Shown here: one piece after another, positions 41,310 to 50,676 of the stretch | How the letters are laid out: each line of letters starts with the position of its first letter | Numbering within the stretch: the first letter of the stretch is position 1 | Assembly: GCF_012932215.1 (NCBI RefSeq) | Contig: NZ_CP048788.1 | Span: 3,782,001-3,846,000, forward strand | Length of the DNA: 64,000 nucleotides | Source: Roseobacter ponti | Lineage (GTDB): Bacteria > Pseudomonadota > Alphaproteobacteria > Rhodobacterales > Rhodobacteraceae | Direction: 5' to 3' | The notes under the pieces: generated by a model | What the model was told of the DNA's origin: nothing | Databases searched by the model: none | The model's input: only the letters and a program-made list of their open reading frames with translations | Position numbers and translations under genes: made by a program

Positions 41310-42488
41310 ATGGTAGCTCTCACACCAATCTCGCGCACACCCGTCTCTTTTTATGTGCCCGTGGTGGCGGCCGCCGGCGCATTTGCAGGGCTGCTCGTCG
41401 GCACGGCACAGGGCAGTTCCCTGCTGGGCATCATTCTTGGTGCGGCACTGATGGCGGCGGTCGCTTATGTGCTGACACAAATCATCAGGGAAGAAAAAGC
41501 AGGCATCTGGGGGCTGACGGCGCTTCTGGCAGTTGCCGGGTTTTTCATGGGCGGCATCGCTGCGGCCCTCATCGGTGCAGCCTTTGGCTGGTTCTTCGGA
41601 TGGTTCAGCTTCTGGCTCTACGAAGGGCGTTACCGCGCCAAAGTGGCGCCCTATCTCACACCCCGTCAGGTGCTGTGGCATTTCACATTCCGGGTGATCT
41701 GCGGGGCCATTCTCGTATTTCTGATCACGCCCATCCTTGTGGTGATGCCTCTGAGCTTTAACGCCGAGGATTTCTTTACCTTCACGCCGGAGATGCTGCG
41801 GTTTGACCCGGCGGGCTATTCAATGAAGCACTATGAGGATTTCTTTACGAACTCTGACTGGCAGGGAGCGCTCAAAAATTCGATCAGAATCGCACCTGCC
41901 GCCACGCTGCTCTCGGTAGGCTTCGGCACTCTCGCAGCTATCGGTCTGAGCCAGCCGCATGTGCCGTTCCGGCGTGCGATTATGGCGATCCTGATTTCGC
42001 CGATGATCGTACCGCTGATCATTTCGGCGGCTGGCATGTACTTCTTTTACAGCCGTATCGGCCTGCAGGGCACATACGCCGGCGTGGTTCTCGCACATGC
42101 GGCCCTGGGTATCCCCTTCGTGATCATCACGGTGACAGCAACGCTGGTGGGTTTTGACAATTCGCTGACGCGGGCGGCGGCCAATATGGGGGCCAACCCG
42201 GTCACCACCTTCTTCCGGGTTCAGATGCCACTCATTCTGCCCGGGGTGATTTCCGGCGGTCTCTTTGCCTTTATCACCTCTTTCGACGAGGTTGTGGTTG
42301 TACTCTTTGTCGGTTCTGCCGGTCAGAAAACGTTGCCCTGGCAGATGTTCACCGGTCTGCGTGAACAGATCAGTCCGACGATCCTCGCGGTTGCCACCAT
42401 TCTGGTGATTGTCTCGATTGCGCTGCTGACGGTGGTAGAACTATTGCGCCGACGATCTGAGCGCCTGCGCGGGATGAGCCCGGCATGA
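41310..42488 (+). CDS. Polyamine-type ABC permease with extra N-terminal membrane segment
   Basis: A 392-residue permease whose last about 275 residues match PotC-type permeases (ILVVMPLSFNAEDFFTFTPE; IAPAATLLSVGFGTLAAIGL; EAA loop LTRAAANMGANPVTTFFRVQ; FITSFDEVVVVLFVGSAGQK). The first about 110 residues add Gly/Ala-rich hydrophobic helices not present in ordinary PotC (AAAGAFAGLLVGTAQGSSLL; VAGFFMGGIAAALIGAAFGW). GGGAGG lies just upstream of the ATG. Together with its partner it forms an enlarged transporter pair. Its stop overlaps the next ATG by four bases. Confidence 0.9.
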   Translation: MVALTPISRTPVSFYVPVVAAAGAFAGLLVGTAQGSSLLGIILGAALMAAVAYVLTQIIREEKAGIWGLTALLAVAGFFMGGIAAALIGAAFGWFFGWFSFWLYEGRYRAKVAPYLTPRQVLWHFTFRVICGAILVFLITPILVVMPLSFNAEDFFTFTPEMLRFDPAGYSMKHYEDFFTNSDWQGALKNSIRIAPAATLLSVGFGTLAAIGLSQPHVPFRRAIMAILISPMIVPLIISAAGMYFFYSRIGLQGTYAGVVLAHAALGIPFVIITVTATLVGFDNSLTRAAANMGANPVTTFFRVQMPLILPGVISGGLFAFITSFDEVVVVLFVGSAGQKTLPWQMFTGLREQISPTILAVATILVIVSIALLTVVELLRRRSERLRGMSPA

Positions 42489-42886
42489 CCTCAGATATGG
42501 TAACCAGATGTCTCTTTGGGCTCGTACTGGCAGCCCTGCCCGCGACTGTTTCCGCCGATCCGTCGCTGGAGTGCAGTCTTGTGTCGTCCTCTCAGGTCGA
42601 AACCTCGGCCTGCCTTGCAGAGGTTGAGAAGCGGGTGGATGAAACACTCGGGATCGCGCTGAATTCGGCCCGCGCCAGTGCAACAGAGCTGGATGAGATC
42701 ACCGGCCGGACGGTCGCTCTCCCGGCGCTTGAGGCGTCACAGGCGGCGTGGGACGCTTACCGCGCGGCGCATTGTGAGTATACCGGAACGCTCTCAGGAG
42801 GTGGGTCAGGCACGGGTATTTCTATCCGCTCCTGCCGGATTTCGCTTACCCGAGCCAGGGTCGAGGAGCTTCTGAGCCGTCTCTGA
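42485..42886 (+). CDS. Secreted DUF1311/LprI-like protein
   Basis: A 133-residue secreted protein: signal peptide to about residue 25 (LVLAALPATVSADP), then a four-Cys helical domain of the DUF1311 (lysozyme-inhibitor LprI-like) family with LECSLVSSSQVETSACLAEV, LEASQAAWDAYRAAHCEYTG and ISIRSCRISLTRARVEEL. The family is common in Proteobacteria; lysozyme inhibition has been shown for few members. It overlaps the permease stop by ATGA, yet its function seems unrelated to transport. It ends six bases from the convergent transglycosylase gene. Confidence 0.85.
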   Translation: MTSDMVTRCLFGLVLAALPATVSADPSLECSLVSSSQVETSACLAEVEKRVDETLGIALNSARASATELDEITGRTVALPALEASQAAWDAYRAAHCEYTGTLSGGGSGTGISIRSCRISLTRARVEELLSRL

Positions 42887-42892
42887 TCCTGT

Positions 42893-44242
42893 TTACCGCA
42901 GACGTTTCAGCAAAGTCAGAGACGCATACCCGTCCGGAACAAGCCCCTGCGCCCGCTGATAGGAACGCACCGCATCGATGGTTTTCGGCCCGATCCGCCC
43001 GTCAATACCCTGTGTGCTGAACCCTTTGCCTGTCAGGCGGCGCTGCATCTCTTCACGCTCGGCACGGGTCAGCGCACGGTCATCGGTGGGCCATGACGCA
43101 CGGATCTCCGACCCGCCCCTGATGCGGTCACTCAGATGCCCCACACCGATCACATAGGCGTCCGCGGAGTTATAGGCCTCGATCGCTTTGAAGTTATCAA
43201 AAATCAGAAAGGCCGCCCCCTGCGCACCTGCCGGAAGCAGCACTGAAGCGCGTCCGTGATCAGGCACAGCCCGGCCGTTCATGTCGACGACGCCAAGCCG
43301 GGCCCACTGACCCGGCGACTTTTTTATCTTCCGGTCCGCGAGCGTGTAATCAAATCCTTTCGGGATCTGAACCTCGACGCCCCAGGGCTGTCCTTTGGTC
43401 CAGCCGGATTTCTTCAGATAGGCAGCAGTCGAAGCCAGCGCATCCACCGGATTGTCGGCCCAGATATCGCGCCGGCCGTCACCGTCAAAATCGACTGCAT
43501 AGCTGAGATAAGAGGTCGGAATAAACTGTGTGTGTCCCATCGCTCCGGCCCAGCTGCCGGTCATATTGCGCGGGCTGGTGTCACCGTTCTGCAGGATTTT
43601 CAGTGCCGCGATCAGCTGTTCCTCGAAAAACGCACCGCGCCGGCCGTCAAAAGACAGCGTCGCCAGCGAGGTCACCACATCGTTTTTGCCGCGAAAGGTG
43701 CCATAGGCACTCTCGAGGCCCCAGACCGCCACGACCACCTCTTTCTCGACACCATACCGTTTCTCGATCGCTGTCAGCGTGCTGTTGTGGTTTTTCAGAG
43801 CGATCCTGCCATTGGCGATCCGGGTCGCCGAGGCGGCGCTGCCCAGATAGTCCCAGATGGTTTTGGTAAACTCCGACTGGTTGCGGTCGCGGCGGATCAC
43901 ATCCGCATCATAGCTGACATCGCGAAATGCGGCATCCAGTGTTCCTGCACTGATCCCCTGCGCCCGCGCCCGGCTTTTGAACCCGGTGACCCAGCGGTCA
44001 AAGCCCGCAGGCGATGCAACAACCTCAACCTTCGCTGTGTCTGTCACCGCTTGTGTCGCCGGCCGCAGCTTTGGCCGGGCAGCAACCGAGATCAGCGAAA
44101 CGGGGTTCCTGATGGTGTCAGGCTGAGCCGTATCGGGCCGGTTCAGCGGCCTCACGGATTGCCAGATTCCCTCTGCCTGCGCTGTGTCCGCCATGGTCAG
44201 TCCGATGGCCAGAACACCTGTCGTCCAGATCTTCCACTGCAT
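42893..44242 (-). CDS. Lytic murein transglycosylase (MltB family) with peptidoglycan-binding domain
   Basis: A 449-residue secreted muramidase. Signal peptide to about residue 23 (AIGLTMADTAQAEG). The SLT_2/MltB domain (about 80-370) contains the catalytic Glu177 in VVAVWGLESAYGTFRG, plus GSWAGAMGHTQFIPTSYLSY and WADNPVDALASTAAYLKKSG. A C-terminal PG_binding_1 domain (about 385-447) reads TQGIDGRIGPKTIDAVRSYQ. It cleaves peptidoglycan with 1,6-anhydro product formation. No lipobox is seen, so it is periplasmic rather than a lipoprotein. Single gene, convergent with the DUF1311 gene. Confidence 0.93.
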   Translation of the reverse strand: MQWKIWTTGVLAIGLTMADTAQAEGIWQSVRPLNRPDTAQPDTIRNPVSLISVAARPKLRPATQAVTDTAKVEVVASPAGFDRWVTGFKSRARAQGISAGTLDAAFRDVSYDADVIRRDRNQSEFTKTIWDYLGSAASATRIANGRIALKNHNSTLTAIEKRYGVEKEVVVAVWGLESAYGTFRGKNDVVTSLATLSFDGRRGAFFEEQLIAALKILQNGDTSPRNMTGSWAGAMGHTQFIPTSYLSYAVDFDGDGRRDIWADNPVDALASTAAYLKKSGWTKGQPWGVEVQIPKGFDYTLADRKIKKSPGQWARLGVVDMNGRAVPDHGRASVLLPAGAQGAAFLIFDNFKAIEAYNSADAYVIGVGHLSDRIRGGSEIRASWPTDDRALTRAEREEMQRRLTGKGFSTQGIDGRIGPKTIDAVRSYQRAQGLVPDGYASLTLLKRLR

Positions 44243-44310
44243 ATTGCCGTCCTGCTGCTCTGTTTATTATTGGCACCAGTCTAGCGATTCGCGTCCCGCA
44301 TAGGAAGAAT

Positions 44311-45030
44311 TCAATCAGACCGGGCGCGATCTTCTGCCGGTGGCGCAATCTCACAGCGGATCCGGTCGAGATGCTCGCGCAGCAGCGGCACCCGTTTCGG
44401 ACGGAAGCTCAGATCAGTCCGTTCGAGGCTTTCCATCCGGTCAAGACGGAAGGTTCTGAAATCATTCCGCAAATGGCACCAGGCCAGCAGCACGTTGGAT
44501 CGGTCGAGATAAACAAGGCCCAGCGGGTCCACCCGCCGCACCGTATGCGACCCTTCGGCATCGCGATAGGCAAAGCGCACGCTGACCTCATCCCAGGTCG
44601 CCTCACGCAGCAGCGAGACATCGATGCGGATCACCGGCTGTGGCGCAAACCGGTGCGCATCGAGCACGGCGTGCTGCAACCGGTGCGCCTGGCGAGGCGG
44701 AACACGGGCTCTGATCTTGGCGAGCGCAGAACGCGCCGCACGGGCAAGAGACGGATCCCCGATAACCGCAACATCGCGCAGGCCCAGCACCAGCGCTTCA
44801 AGTTCATCATCCTCAAAACCCAGGGGCGGCAGCGCCGCATCCTCAATCAGCGTATAGCCAAAGCCCGCCTCCCCATCGATAACGGCCCCGATCCCGCGCA
44901 GCGCATCAATATCGCGGTAGATCGTACGCAGGGACATGCCCATCTCATCTGCAAGGCGGCGGGCGGTCACGGGCGGAGACAGCCGCCGCAACGTCTGCAT
45001 CATCTGGAAAAGCCGGTGGGTTCTGCTCAT
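44311..45030 (-). CDS. YafY/WYL-type transcriptional regulator
   Basis: A 239-residue DNA-binding protein. The N-terminal HTH_11 winged helix (about 1-60) reads SRTHRLFQMMQTLRRLSPPV, RRLADEMGMSLRTIYRDIDA and GFGYTLIEDAALPPLG. The C-terminal WYL domain (about 135-225) includes LRHVRRVDPLGLVYL-like VRRVDPLGLVYLDRSNVLLA with the Trp of AWCHLRNDFRTFRLDRM. WYL domains sense nucleic acids or small ligands in other systems. The ATG at 45030 (MSRTHRLF) is preferred to one six codons upstream. It has no evident operon partner. Confidence 0.88.
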   Translation of the reverse strand: MSRTHRLFQMMQTLRRLSPPVTARRLADEMGMSLRTIYRDIDALRGIGAVIDGEAGFGYTLIEDAALPPLGFEDDELEALVLGLRDVAVIGDPSLARAARSALAKIRARVPPRQAHRLQHAVLDAHRFAPQPVIRIDVSLLREATWDEVSVRFAYRDAEGSHTVRRVDPLGLVYLDRSNVLLAWCHLRNDFRTFRLDRMESLERTDLSFRPKRVPLLREHLDRIRCEIAPPAEDRARSD

Positions 45031-45176
45031 GAGGTCAGCATATATCACAATTACTGCCGGAAACTGTCAGCAAAGAAGAGCGTATTCCGCAACCCCGTCT
45101 TCAGCAATGCCGGCGCTCCGCACGGTCTCCTGTGCAGCGATCATCTGCGCGGTTTGGCGCCCGGCCCGCACACGCT

Positions 45177-47432
45177 TTAGCGGCGCGTGCGTTTCACTTT
45201 GCGTTTGGTTTTGTCACTGCGCCGTTTGGCTTTTGCTTTGTGGCGTTTCGGGCTGCGCCCCGCCGGCGAACGGCGACCTCGCGGCAGGTCATCGCCATCA
45301 AGTGATAAAAGCTCCAGGGCGATCCCGCCGGTCACAGGTGCCGCTTCCGCAAGCCGCACCGTCACGCGCTGGCCAAGGCTGATGATCATGCCGGTATCAG
45401 CTCCCATCAGGGTGCCGGCTTCCTGGTCATAGTGGAAATATTCGCGTCCGATTGAGCGCATCGGCACGAGACCATCCGCGCCGGTTTCATCGAGTTTCAC
45501 AAAAACACCAAAGCGCGCGATGCCGCTGATCCGTCCGGTGAACTCATTGCCCACCCGCTCGCTAAGAAAAGCTGCCAGGTAGCGGTCCGTGGTGTCGCGT
45601 TCAGCGATCATCGACCGTCGTTCGGTCTCGGAGATATGCTCGCCCGTCTGCTCCAGGTCATCATAGTCTTCAGGGCGCAACCCGTCCCTGCCCCAGCCAT
45701 GCGCCGCGATCAGCGCCCGGTGCACGATCAGATCGGAATACCGCCGGATCGGCGAGGTGAAATGCGCATAGTTCTTCAGCGCAAGCCCGAAGTGACCAAA
45801 GTTCTGCGGCGCATAATAGGCCTGGGTCATGGAGCGCAGCGTCGAGATATTGATGAGCTCCGCCTCATCTGATCCGGCTGCATCATTGAGCAGACGGTTG
45901 AGGTGTGCTGTCTGCAACACCTGCCCTTTGGCGAGGGTAAAGCCGCTGGCCTTTGCCGTCTCGCGCAGCGCGTCGAGTTTTTCGGGGCTCGGTTCTTCGT
46001 GCACCCGGTAAAGCAGCGGTGTTTTCTTTGCGATCAGGGTCTCGGCGGCAGCGACATTTGCAAGCACCATGAACTCTTCGATCAGACGGTGCGCATCGAG
46101 CCGGTCTTTGAAACTGACAGAGGTGACCTTGCCTTCATCATCCAGCACAATGCGACGCTCTGGCAGGTCAAGGTCCAGCGGTTGCCGCCGTCCCCGTGCC
46201 TCCATGAGCGCCTCCCACGCGGTGTAGAGCGGCTTTAAAACAGTCTCTGTCAGGGGTTCGGTACGGTCATTCGGGTTGCCGTCCACTGCTTCCTGGACTT
46301 CTTCGTAATGCAGCGACGCAGGCGAGCGCATCAGCCCGCGATGAAAACTGTGCGAAAGCTTATTGCCGGTCGCATCAATCTGCATCCGTACAGCGATACA
46401 GGCGCGCGGCACCCCCTCGTGCAGGGAACACAGATCGCCCGACAGCCGGTCGGGCAGCATAGGCACCACCCGGTCGGGGAAATACGTGGAATTGCCCCGC
46501 TTGCGGGCCTCACGATCCAGTGCAGAGCCCGGCGTGACATAGGCTGCAACATCGGCAATCGCGACCCAGATGATGTGCCCGCCCTCGTTGCCCGGGTCTT
46601 CATCTGCGTGGGCGTAACAGGCATCGTCATGATCGCGGGCATCCGAGGGATCGATGGTAATGAGCGGCAGATCCCGCAGATCCTCGCGTCCTTTCAGGCC
46701 CACCGGTTTCGCACGGTCGGCTTCGGCGATCACATCATCGGGAAAGGCATCGGGGATGCCGTGCTGGTGGATCGCGATCAGCGAGACCGCCTTTGGCGCG
46801 GACGGGTCGCCAAGACGCCCGGTCACCCGCGCCCGCGGCAGGCCCATGCGTCCCTTCGGGCCGGCCTGCTCCGCTTCGACCAGTTCACCGTCCTGCGCGC
46901 CGTGGGTGGCATCGCCGGCGACCTGCCATTCCTTATCCGCGCCCTTGTCGATGGGCACGATCCGCCCGCCTTCAGCCGTTTTGCGGAAAACGCCGAGCAC
47001 CCGGCGCGGATTGGTGCCGATGCGCCGGATCAACCGCGCCTCATAGTGATGATCCTCACCCTTTACGACCGTCAGCCGCCCAAGAATACGGTCGCCGGCA
47101 CCCAGCGCCGGATCAGAGGCGCGCGGAATGAAAAGCACCACCGGCTCGACCCCCTCGCCCAGCCATTCGAGTGGTTTCGCAAAAAGATCGCCGTCCTTGT
47201 CCGGCCCGGTAATCTGCAGAACAGCAACGGGCGGCAGGCGGTCCGGGTCCTGGTAACTGCGCTTGCGCTTTTCGAGATGGCCTTCCGCCTCAAGCTCTTT
47301 CAGGAGGCGCTTAAGGTCGATGCGGGCCGCGCCTTTGATGCCGAACGCCTTGGCGATATCGCGCTTTGCCGTGAGGTTCGGGTTCTCTGAGATCCAGTCC
47401 AGAATTTCGGCTTTGGTGGGGATTTTGTTCAT
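45177..47432 (-). CDS. rnr: Ribonuclease R
   Basis: A 751-residue 3'-5' exoribonuclease that degrades structured RNA. An N-terminal winged-helix (about 1-60) precedes cold-shock domains (about 65-200) and the RNB catalytic domain (about 250-590), with the acidic metal-binding motif ITIDPSDARDHDDACY at 259-274 and the later YAHFTSPIRRYSDLIVHRAL. A C-terminal S1 domain follows (GRISGIARFGVFVKLDETGA), then a very basic tail. The frame is open 42 codons farther upstream, but the ATG at 47432 begins like other RNase R proteins (MNKIPTKAEILDWI) and has AGGAG beside it. Confidence 0.96.
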   Translation of the reverse strand: MNKIPTKAEILDWISENPNLTAKRDIAKAFGIKGAARIDLKRLLKELEAEGHLEKRKRSYQDPDRLPPVAVLQITGPDKDGDLFAKPLEWLGEGVEPVVLFIPRASDPALGAGDRILGRLTVVKGEDHHYEARLIRRIGTNPRRVLGVFRKTAEGGRIVPIDKGADKEWQVAGDATHGAQDGELVEAEQAGPKGRMGLPRARVTGRLGDPSAPKAVSLIAIHQHGIPDAFPDDVIAEADRAKPVGLKGREDLRDLPLITIDPSDARDHDDACYAHADEDPGNEGGHIIWVAIADVAAYVTPGSALDREARKRGNSTYFPDRVVPMLPDRLSGDLCSLHEGVPRACIAVRMQIDATGNKLSHSFHRGLMRSPASLHYEEVQEAVDGNPNDRTEPLTETVLKPLYTAWEALMEARGRRQPLDLDLPERRIVLDDEGKVTSVSFKDRLDAHRLIEEFMVLANVAAAETLIAKKTPLLYRVHEEPSPEKLDALRETAKASGFTLAKGQVLQTAHLNRLLNDAAGSDEAELINISTLRSMTQAYYAPQNFGHFGLALKNYAHFTSPIRRYSDLIVHRALIAAHGWGRDGLRPEDYDDLEQTGEHISETERRSMIAERDTTDRYLAAFLSERVGNEFTGRISGIARFGVFVKLDETGADGLVPMRSIGREYFHYDQEAGTLMGADTGMIISLGQRVTVRLAEAAPVTGGIALELLSLDGDDLPRGRRSPAGRSPKRHKAKAKRRSDKTKRKVKRTRR

Positions 47433-47463
47433 GCTCCTGAGGTAGCATGCGCACCCGGAAACG

Positions 47464-48036
47464 TCATCGCAAATCGTGCACGGTATCGACATCCGCCAGG
47501 CTGTCGGCAAAGGCGGTTCTCCTGTCGCCGAGGGTTGCCAGGGTATCCTGCAGTGCATGCTCAGAAGACCAGCGGACGCCCTGAAAGAGCCCCCGCGGCG
47601 GCGGGCGGTTGCGCCTGAGCCCGATCAGCCAGTACCCGCCGTCGGGAGCCGGGCCGAGCACCACCTCGTTACGTCCCAGAAGCGCAAAGGATCGCGCGAT
47701 ATGTGCGCGTGTGATCAACGGAATGTCGGCACCGATAATACAGAGCGGCCCGGGAGAAGCATGCCGTAAGACGCGCGCCATCCGGTCGCCCAGCGACCCG
47801 GTCCCCTGGGGTATCCGGTGAAGTCCGGCAGGCCAGATCCTGCTGCGCAGGCCTTCGGCGTCCGGCGACACGGCCAGCAGCGTCTGCCAGCGCGGATCGG
47901 TCACGCGCCTGAGGAGTGCTGCCGTCTGATGCCGGAACCACCAGGCCGCGGTGGTCATGCCGATGTCGCGCCCGAGACGCGATTTGACCCGTCCGGGACG
48001 TGGTTCTTTGAGCATCACGACAAGCGTTTGTTTCAC
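47464..48036 (-). CDS. TIGR04282-like glycosyltransferase (DUF2064)
   Basis: A 190-residue protein with the TIGR04282 pattern: LVVMLKEPRPGRVKSRLGRD at the start, a GTGSLGDRMARVL region, the metal/nucleotide-binding IIGADIPLITRAHIARSF and VLGPAPDGGYWLIGLRR. The fold is GT-A-like, related to nucleotidyl/glycosyl transferases; the substrate is unknown. Start set at a GTG (48036) with AGGA about nine bases upstream; an ATG at 48087 is an alternative, and the still longer frame overlaps dapE improbably. It lies downstream of dapE on the same strand. Confidence 0.85.
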   Translation of the reverse strand: MKQTLVVMLKEPRPGRVKSRLGRDIGMTTAAWWFRHQTAALLRRVTDPRWQTLLAVSPDAEGLRSRIWPAGLHRIPQGTGSLGDRMARVLRHASPGPLCIIGADIPLITRAHIARSFALLGRNEVVLGPAPDGGYWLIGLRRNRPPPRGLFQGVRWSSEHALQDTLATLGDRRTAFADSLADVDTVHDLR

Positions 48037-48112
48037 GACCGCTGTTCCTGATAAGGCAGCGTCGCTCGCCGGGTGGTGGCGTTCCATCCGCGCCCTGTCT
48101 GTGACACCGCCG

Positions 48113-49264
48113 TCACCCTGCGGCGAAATAGCTGGCCAGAATGCGCGCGTAGATGGCTTTAAGCTCATGGATATGCGCCACCTGCACATGCTCATCAACC
48201 TGATGCATTGACTGGCCGACCAGTCCGAATTCAACAACCGGGCAATGGTCCTTAACAAAGCGTGCATCCGAAGTGCCACCAGTTGTGGACAGCTCCGGTT
48301 TTACCCCGGTTTCGGCCTCTACCGCCGCTGCGACCAGATCCGACAGCGGGCCGGGTGGTGTCAGAAAACTCTCGCCGGAGATCTTAATCCGCAGGTCCGT
48401 TTTCACGCCGAATTCAGTCTCTGTGAGGGCGATTTCGTCACGGATCCAGTTGCTCAGGGTCTCGCCACTGTGCAGATCATTAAACCGGATGTTCACTGTG
48501 CCGGAGCATTCGGCCGGGATGACGTTGGTCGCCGGATTACCGGTATCGACCGTCACGACCGCCAGTGTCGACGGATCAAAATGGTCTGTGCCCTGATCCA
48601 GGTCGCGGCTGGCCAGACGGTCCATCAGGCGCATCATGGCCGGCAACGGGTTAAGCGCGCGGTGCGGATATGCCGAATGTCCCTGTTTACCGGTCAGCCG
48701 GATCCAGGCTGTCATCGAACCGCGTCGCCCGATCTTCATCATCGAACCCATCACATCCGGGCAGGTCGGCTCTCCCACCAGACAGACGTCCATTTTCTCG
48801 CCGGTTTGTTCCATGTACGACAGCAATGCGGTGGTGCCGTCAGTCGCGTCGCCTTCCTCGTCTCCGGTGATGGCCAGGATAACAGCCCCCTCGGGCGGCG
48901 TGTCGCGCACAAAATCCACCGCCGCCGCGGCAAAGGCGGCAACACCCGATTTCATATCCGTGGTGCCGCGCCCGTACATTATGCCGTCGCGGATTTCGGC
49001 ACCAAAGGGCGGCATGCTCCAGGCGGCCTCATCGCCGACCGGCACCACATCAGTGTGTCCGTTAAAGCCGAAGGTGCGCGCATGGCCCTGCGCGCCCCAG
49101 CGGGCAAAAAGATTGGCGATCCCGCCCCGGTCCGCGCGGCTACAGTCAAATCCTGCATCGCTCAGCAGCTTTTGCAGGATATCCATCGCTCCCTCGTCGG
49201 CCGGGGTCACGGAGGCGCAGCGCACAAGATCGGCGGTCAGGGAAACGGGGTCAACAGCAGGCAT
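48113..49264 (-). CDS. dapE: Succinyl-diaminopimelate desuccinylase DapE
   Basis: A 383-residue M20 metallohydrolase of the lysine/meso-DAP pathway. Metal ligands are visible: His70 and Asp72 in [12 protein letters not shown], Asp103 in [14 protein letters not shown], the catalytic Glu in [13 protein letters not shown] (136-137), Glu in LVGEPTCPD, and a C-terminal His in [12 protein letters not shown]. It removes succinate from N-succinyl-LL-DAP. Start at 49264 ([10 protein letters not shown]) has GGAG nine bases upstream; the frame is open farther. DapD, which makes the earlier succinylated intermediate, is encoded 2.8 kb away on the same strand. Confidence 0.96.
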   Translation of the reverse strand: MPAVDPVSLTADLVRCASVTPADEGAMDILQKLLSDAGFDCSRADRGGIANLFARWGAQGHARTFGFNGHTDVVPVGDEAAWSMPPFGAEIRDGIMYGRGTTDMKSGVAAFAAAAVDFVRDTPPEGAVILAITGDEEGDATDGTTALLSYMEQTGEKMDVCLVGEPTCPDVMGSMMKIGRRGSMTAWIRLTGKQGHSAYPHRALNPLPAMMRLMDRLASRDLDQGTDHFDPSTLAVVTVDTGNPATNVIPAECSGTVNIRFNDLHSGETLSNWIRDEIALTETEFGVKTDLRIKISGESFLTPPGPLSDLVAAAVEAETGVKPELSTTGGTSDARFVKDHCPVVEFGLVGQSMHQVDEHVQVAHIHELKAIYARILASYFAAG

Positions 49265-49399
49265 GGGTTCTCCGGACATCAGGCACAGGTCCACAATGGC
49301 TAAAAGCTCAGCGCCGCCAGCACAATGGCCGGAGCCCGAAAGCCAGTAAATACTTAACAACCACCCGCAGTGCGTGTTACTTTGAGGTTAAGAACAAAA

Positions 49400-50644
49400 A
49401 TGACAGAGCAGAACGGCCATCACCGGTCACAGACTTCAGCAGACGAAACCCCGCGGCCTTTACGCCGCGCCGGGCGGACAGGAAATGCAGGCACCAGGGA
49501 TAATAAAGCGCACCGAGCGGTCAACGGCATCCGTCCGGACGGGTCCGTCATGACCTGGATTGCGGTTGCGGATCACAAAGAGCGGCGGTTTTCCCTGCGG
49601 GGCGTGGGCGAGGACCGGACAGACCGACGTCTGCACCCGGGTGATCCGGACTATCAGCCACAGTGCGGTAGCCTGATGTTCGAGACGCGGCTGTCGCCCG
49701 ACGGCCGGCCGCAGGTGCTTTTGTCGTTCAGCCGCAGCTGGCCCGAACAACGCAGCCTGACGTTTCAGGCGATCCCGGGCGGTGGCATTTCAATGGTTCA
49801 GGTCACCGGTGAGAATATCGCTCATGCGGCTCTGACACACGGGGTTCCGGGCAGAACGGATGTGCTGCGCGTCACTTTCAGCTGGGACGCCGGACGCGGC
49901 TTTGCCCGCCTTACGGTTGAGCGCCCGGAAGAAGACCAGGTCGCTTCTGTCACGGTCAGTGATGTCCGGCCAATGCGGCTGCAGGACCTGCGCGACATGC
50001 TGCTTGGAAAGGGTGATCAGATCTTTGCCCGGGACGTGGTCTTTGCCGCCCTCTCGGACCGGGTAGAGCCGGTTGGCCCGATGCCCGGTCTGGCACCTGA
50101 GGCGATGGTTGCAACGCCCGGTGGCTACCGCGAGGCTGCTGATCTCCGGCGCGGCGATACGGTTATTACCCGCACGGGCGAAATTGTCCCGGTGCTGCAC
50201 GCTGTTTCCCGCAGAGTGCCCGCACGGGGCAGCTTTGCACCCGTCCGGCTGCGCGCGCCCTATTTCGGGCTGCGCGATGATGTGATCACGGCCCCCGGTC
50301 AGAGACTGGTGATCGACGGGCCGGAGGTCGAATACCTCTTTAACGAGGAGGCAGTACTGGTCCCTGCGCGTCACCTGATGAATGGTTTCGCAGCACTGCC
50401 CGTGCAGCCCGTGCCGGTGCAGACCTACACACAGCTGATCCTGCCTGCGCATGAGGCGGTGCTGGTCGCAGGTACTGCAATGGAAAGCCTGAACATCGGA
50501 CGGATCAGGCGGTATCCCGAGCGTCTTGCGGCCACGCTGCTTGCGGAGACGGACCGAAGCGCGCTGCCCGAACACGGGCACGCCGCCTTTAAGGTGCTCA
50601 AGTGGTTTGAAGCGATCCATCTTGCCCGGCAACGCGCGGCCTGA
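49400..50644 (+). CDS. Hint-domain protein lacking the nucleophilic cysteine
   Basis: A 414-residue protein. An unstructured basic N-terminus (1-45) leads to a beta-rich domain (about 46-225) that I do not recognise (GSLMFETRLSPDGRPQVLLS). Residues about 225-365 match the Hint fold used by hedgehog/intein-like proteins of roseobacters: VATPGGYREAADLRRGDTVI, TAPGQRLVIDGPEVEYLF and VPARHLMNGFAALP, then THL-like LILPAHEAVLVAGTAMESLN. The position where autoprocessing Hint domains carry Cys reads GLAPEA, and the only Cys in the protein is Cys89. Autocatalytic cleavage is therefore unlikely. Divergent from dapE; role unknown. Confidence 0.8.
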   Translation: MTEQNGHHRSQTSADETPRPLRRAGRTGNAGTRDNKAHRAVNGIRPDGSVMTWIAVADHKERRFSLRGVGEDRTDRRLHPGDPDYQPQCGSLMFETRLSPDGRPQVLLSFSRSWPEQRSLTFQAIPGGGISMVQVTGENIAHAALTHGVPGRTDVLRVTFSWDAGRGFARLTVERPEEDQVASVTVSDVRPMRLQDLRDMLLGKGDQIFARDVVFAALSDRVEPVGPMPGLAPEAMVATPGGYREAADLRRGDTVITRTGEIVPVLHAVSRRVPARGSFAPVRLRAPYFGLRDDVITAPGQRLVIDGPEVEYLFNEEAVLVPARHLMNGFAALPVQPVPVQTYTQLILPAHEAVLVAGTAMESLNIGRIRRYPERLAATLLAETDRSALPEHGHAAFKVLKWFEAIHLARQRAA

Positions 50645-50676
50645 CCACGCCGCGACCGCACTTGCCGTCGTGGTTG

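Noticed and set aside
47433-47558. N-terminal extension of RNase R
   Set aside because: Residues look random and the family start (MNKIPTKAE) is at 47432.
50644-50674. 6-bp stem between the Hint gene and the 117-residue gene as a terminator
   Set aside because: Stem is short with a 19-base loop and no T-run.
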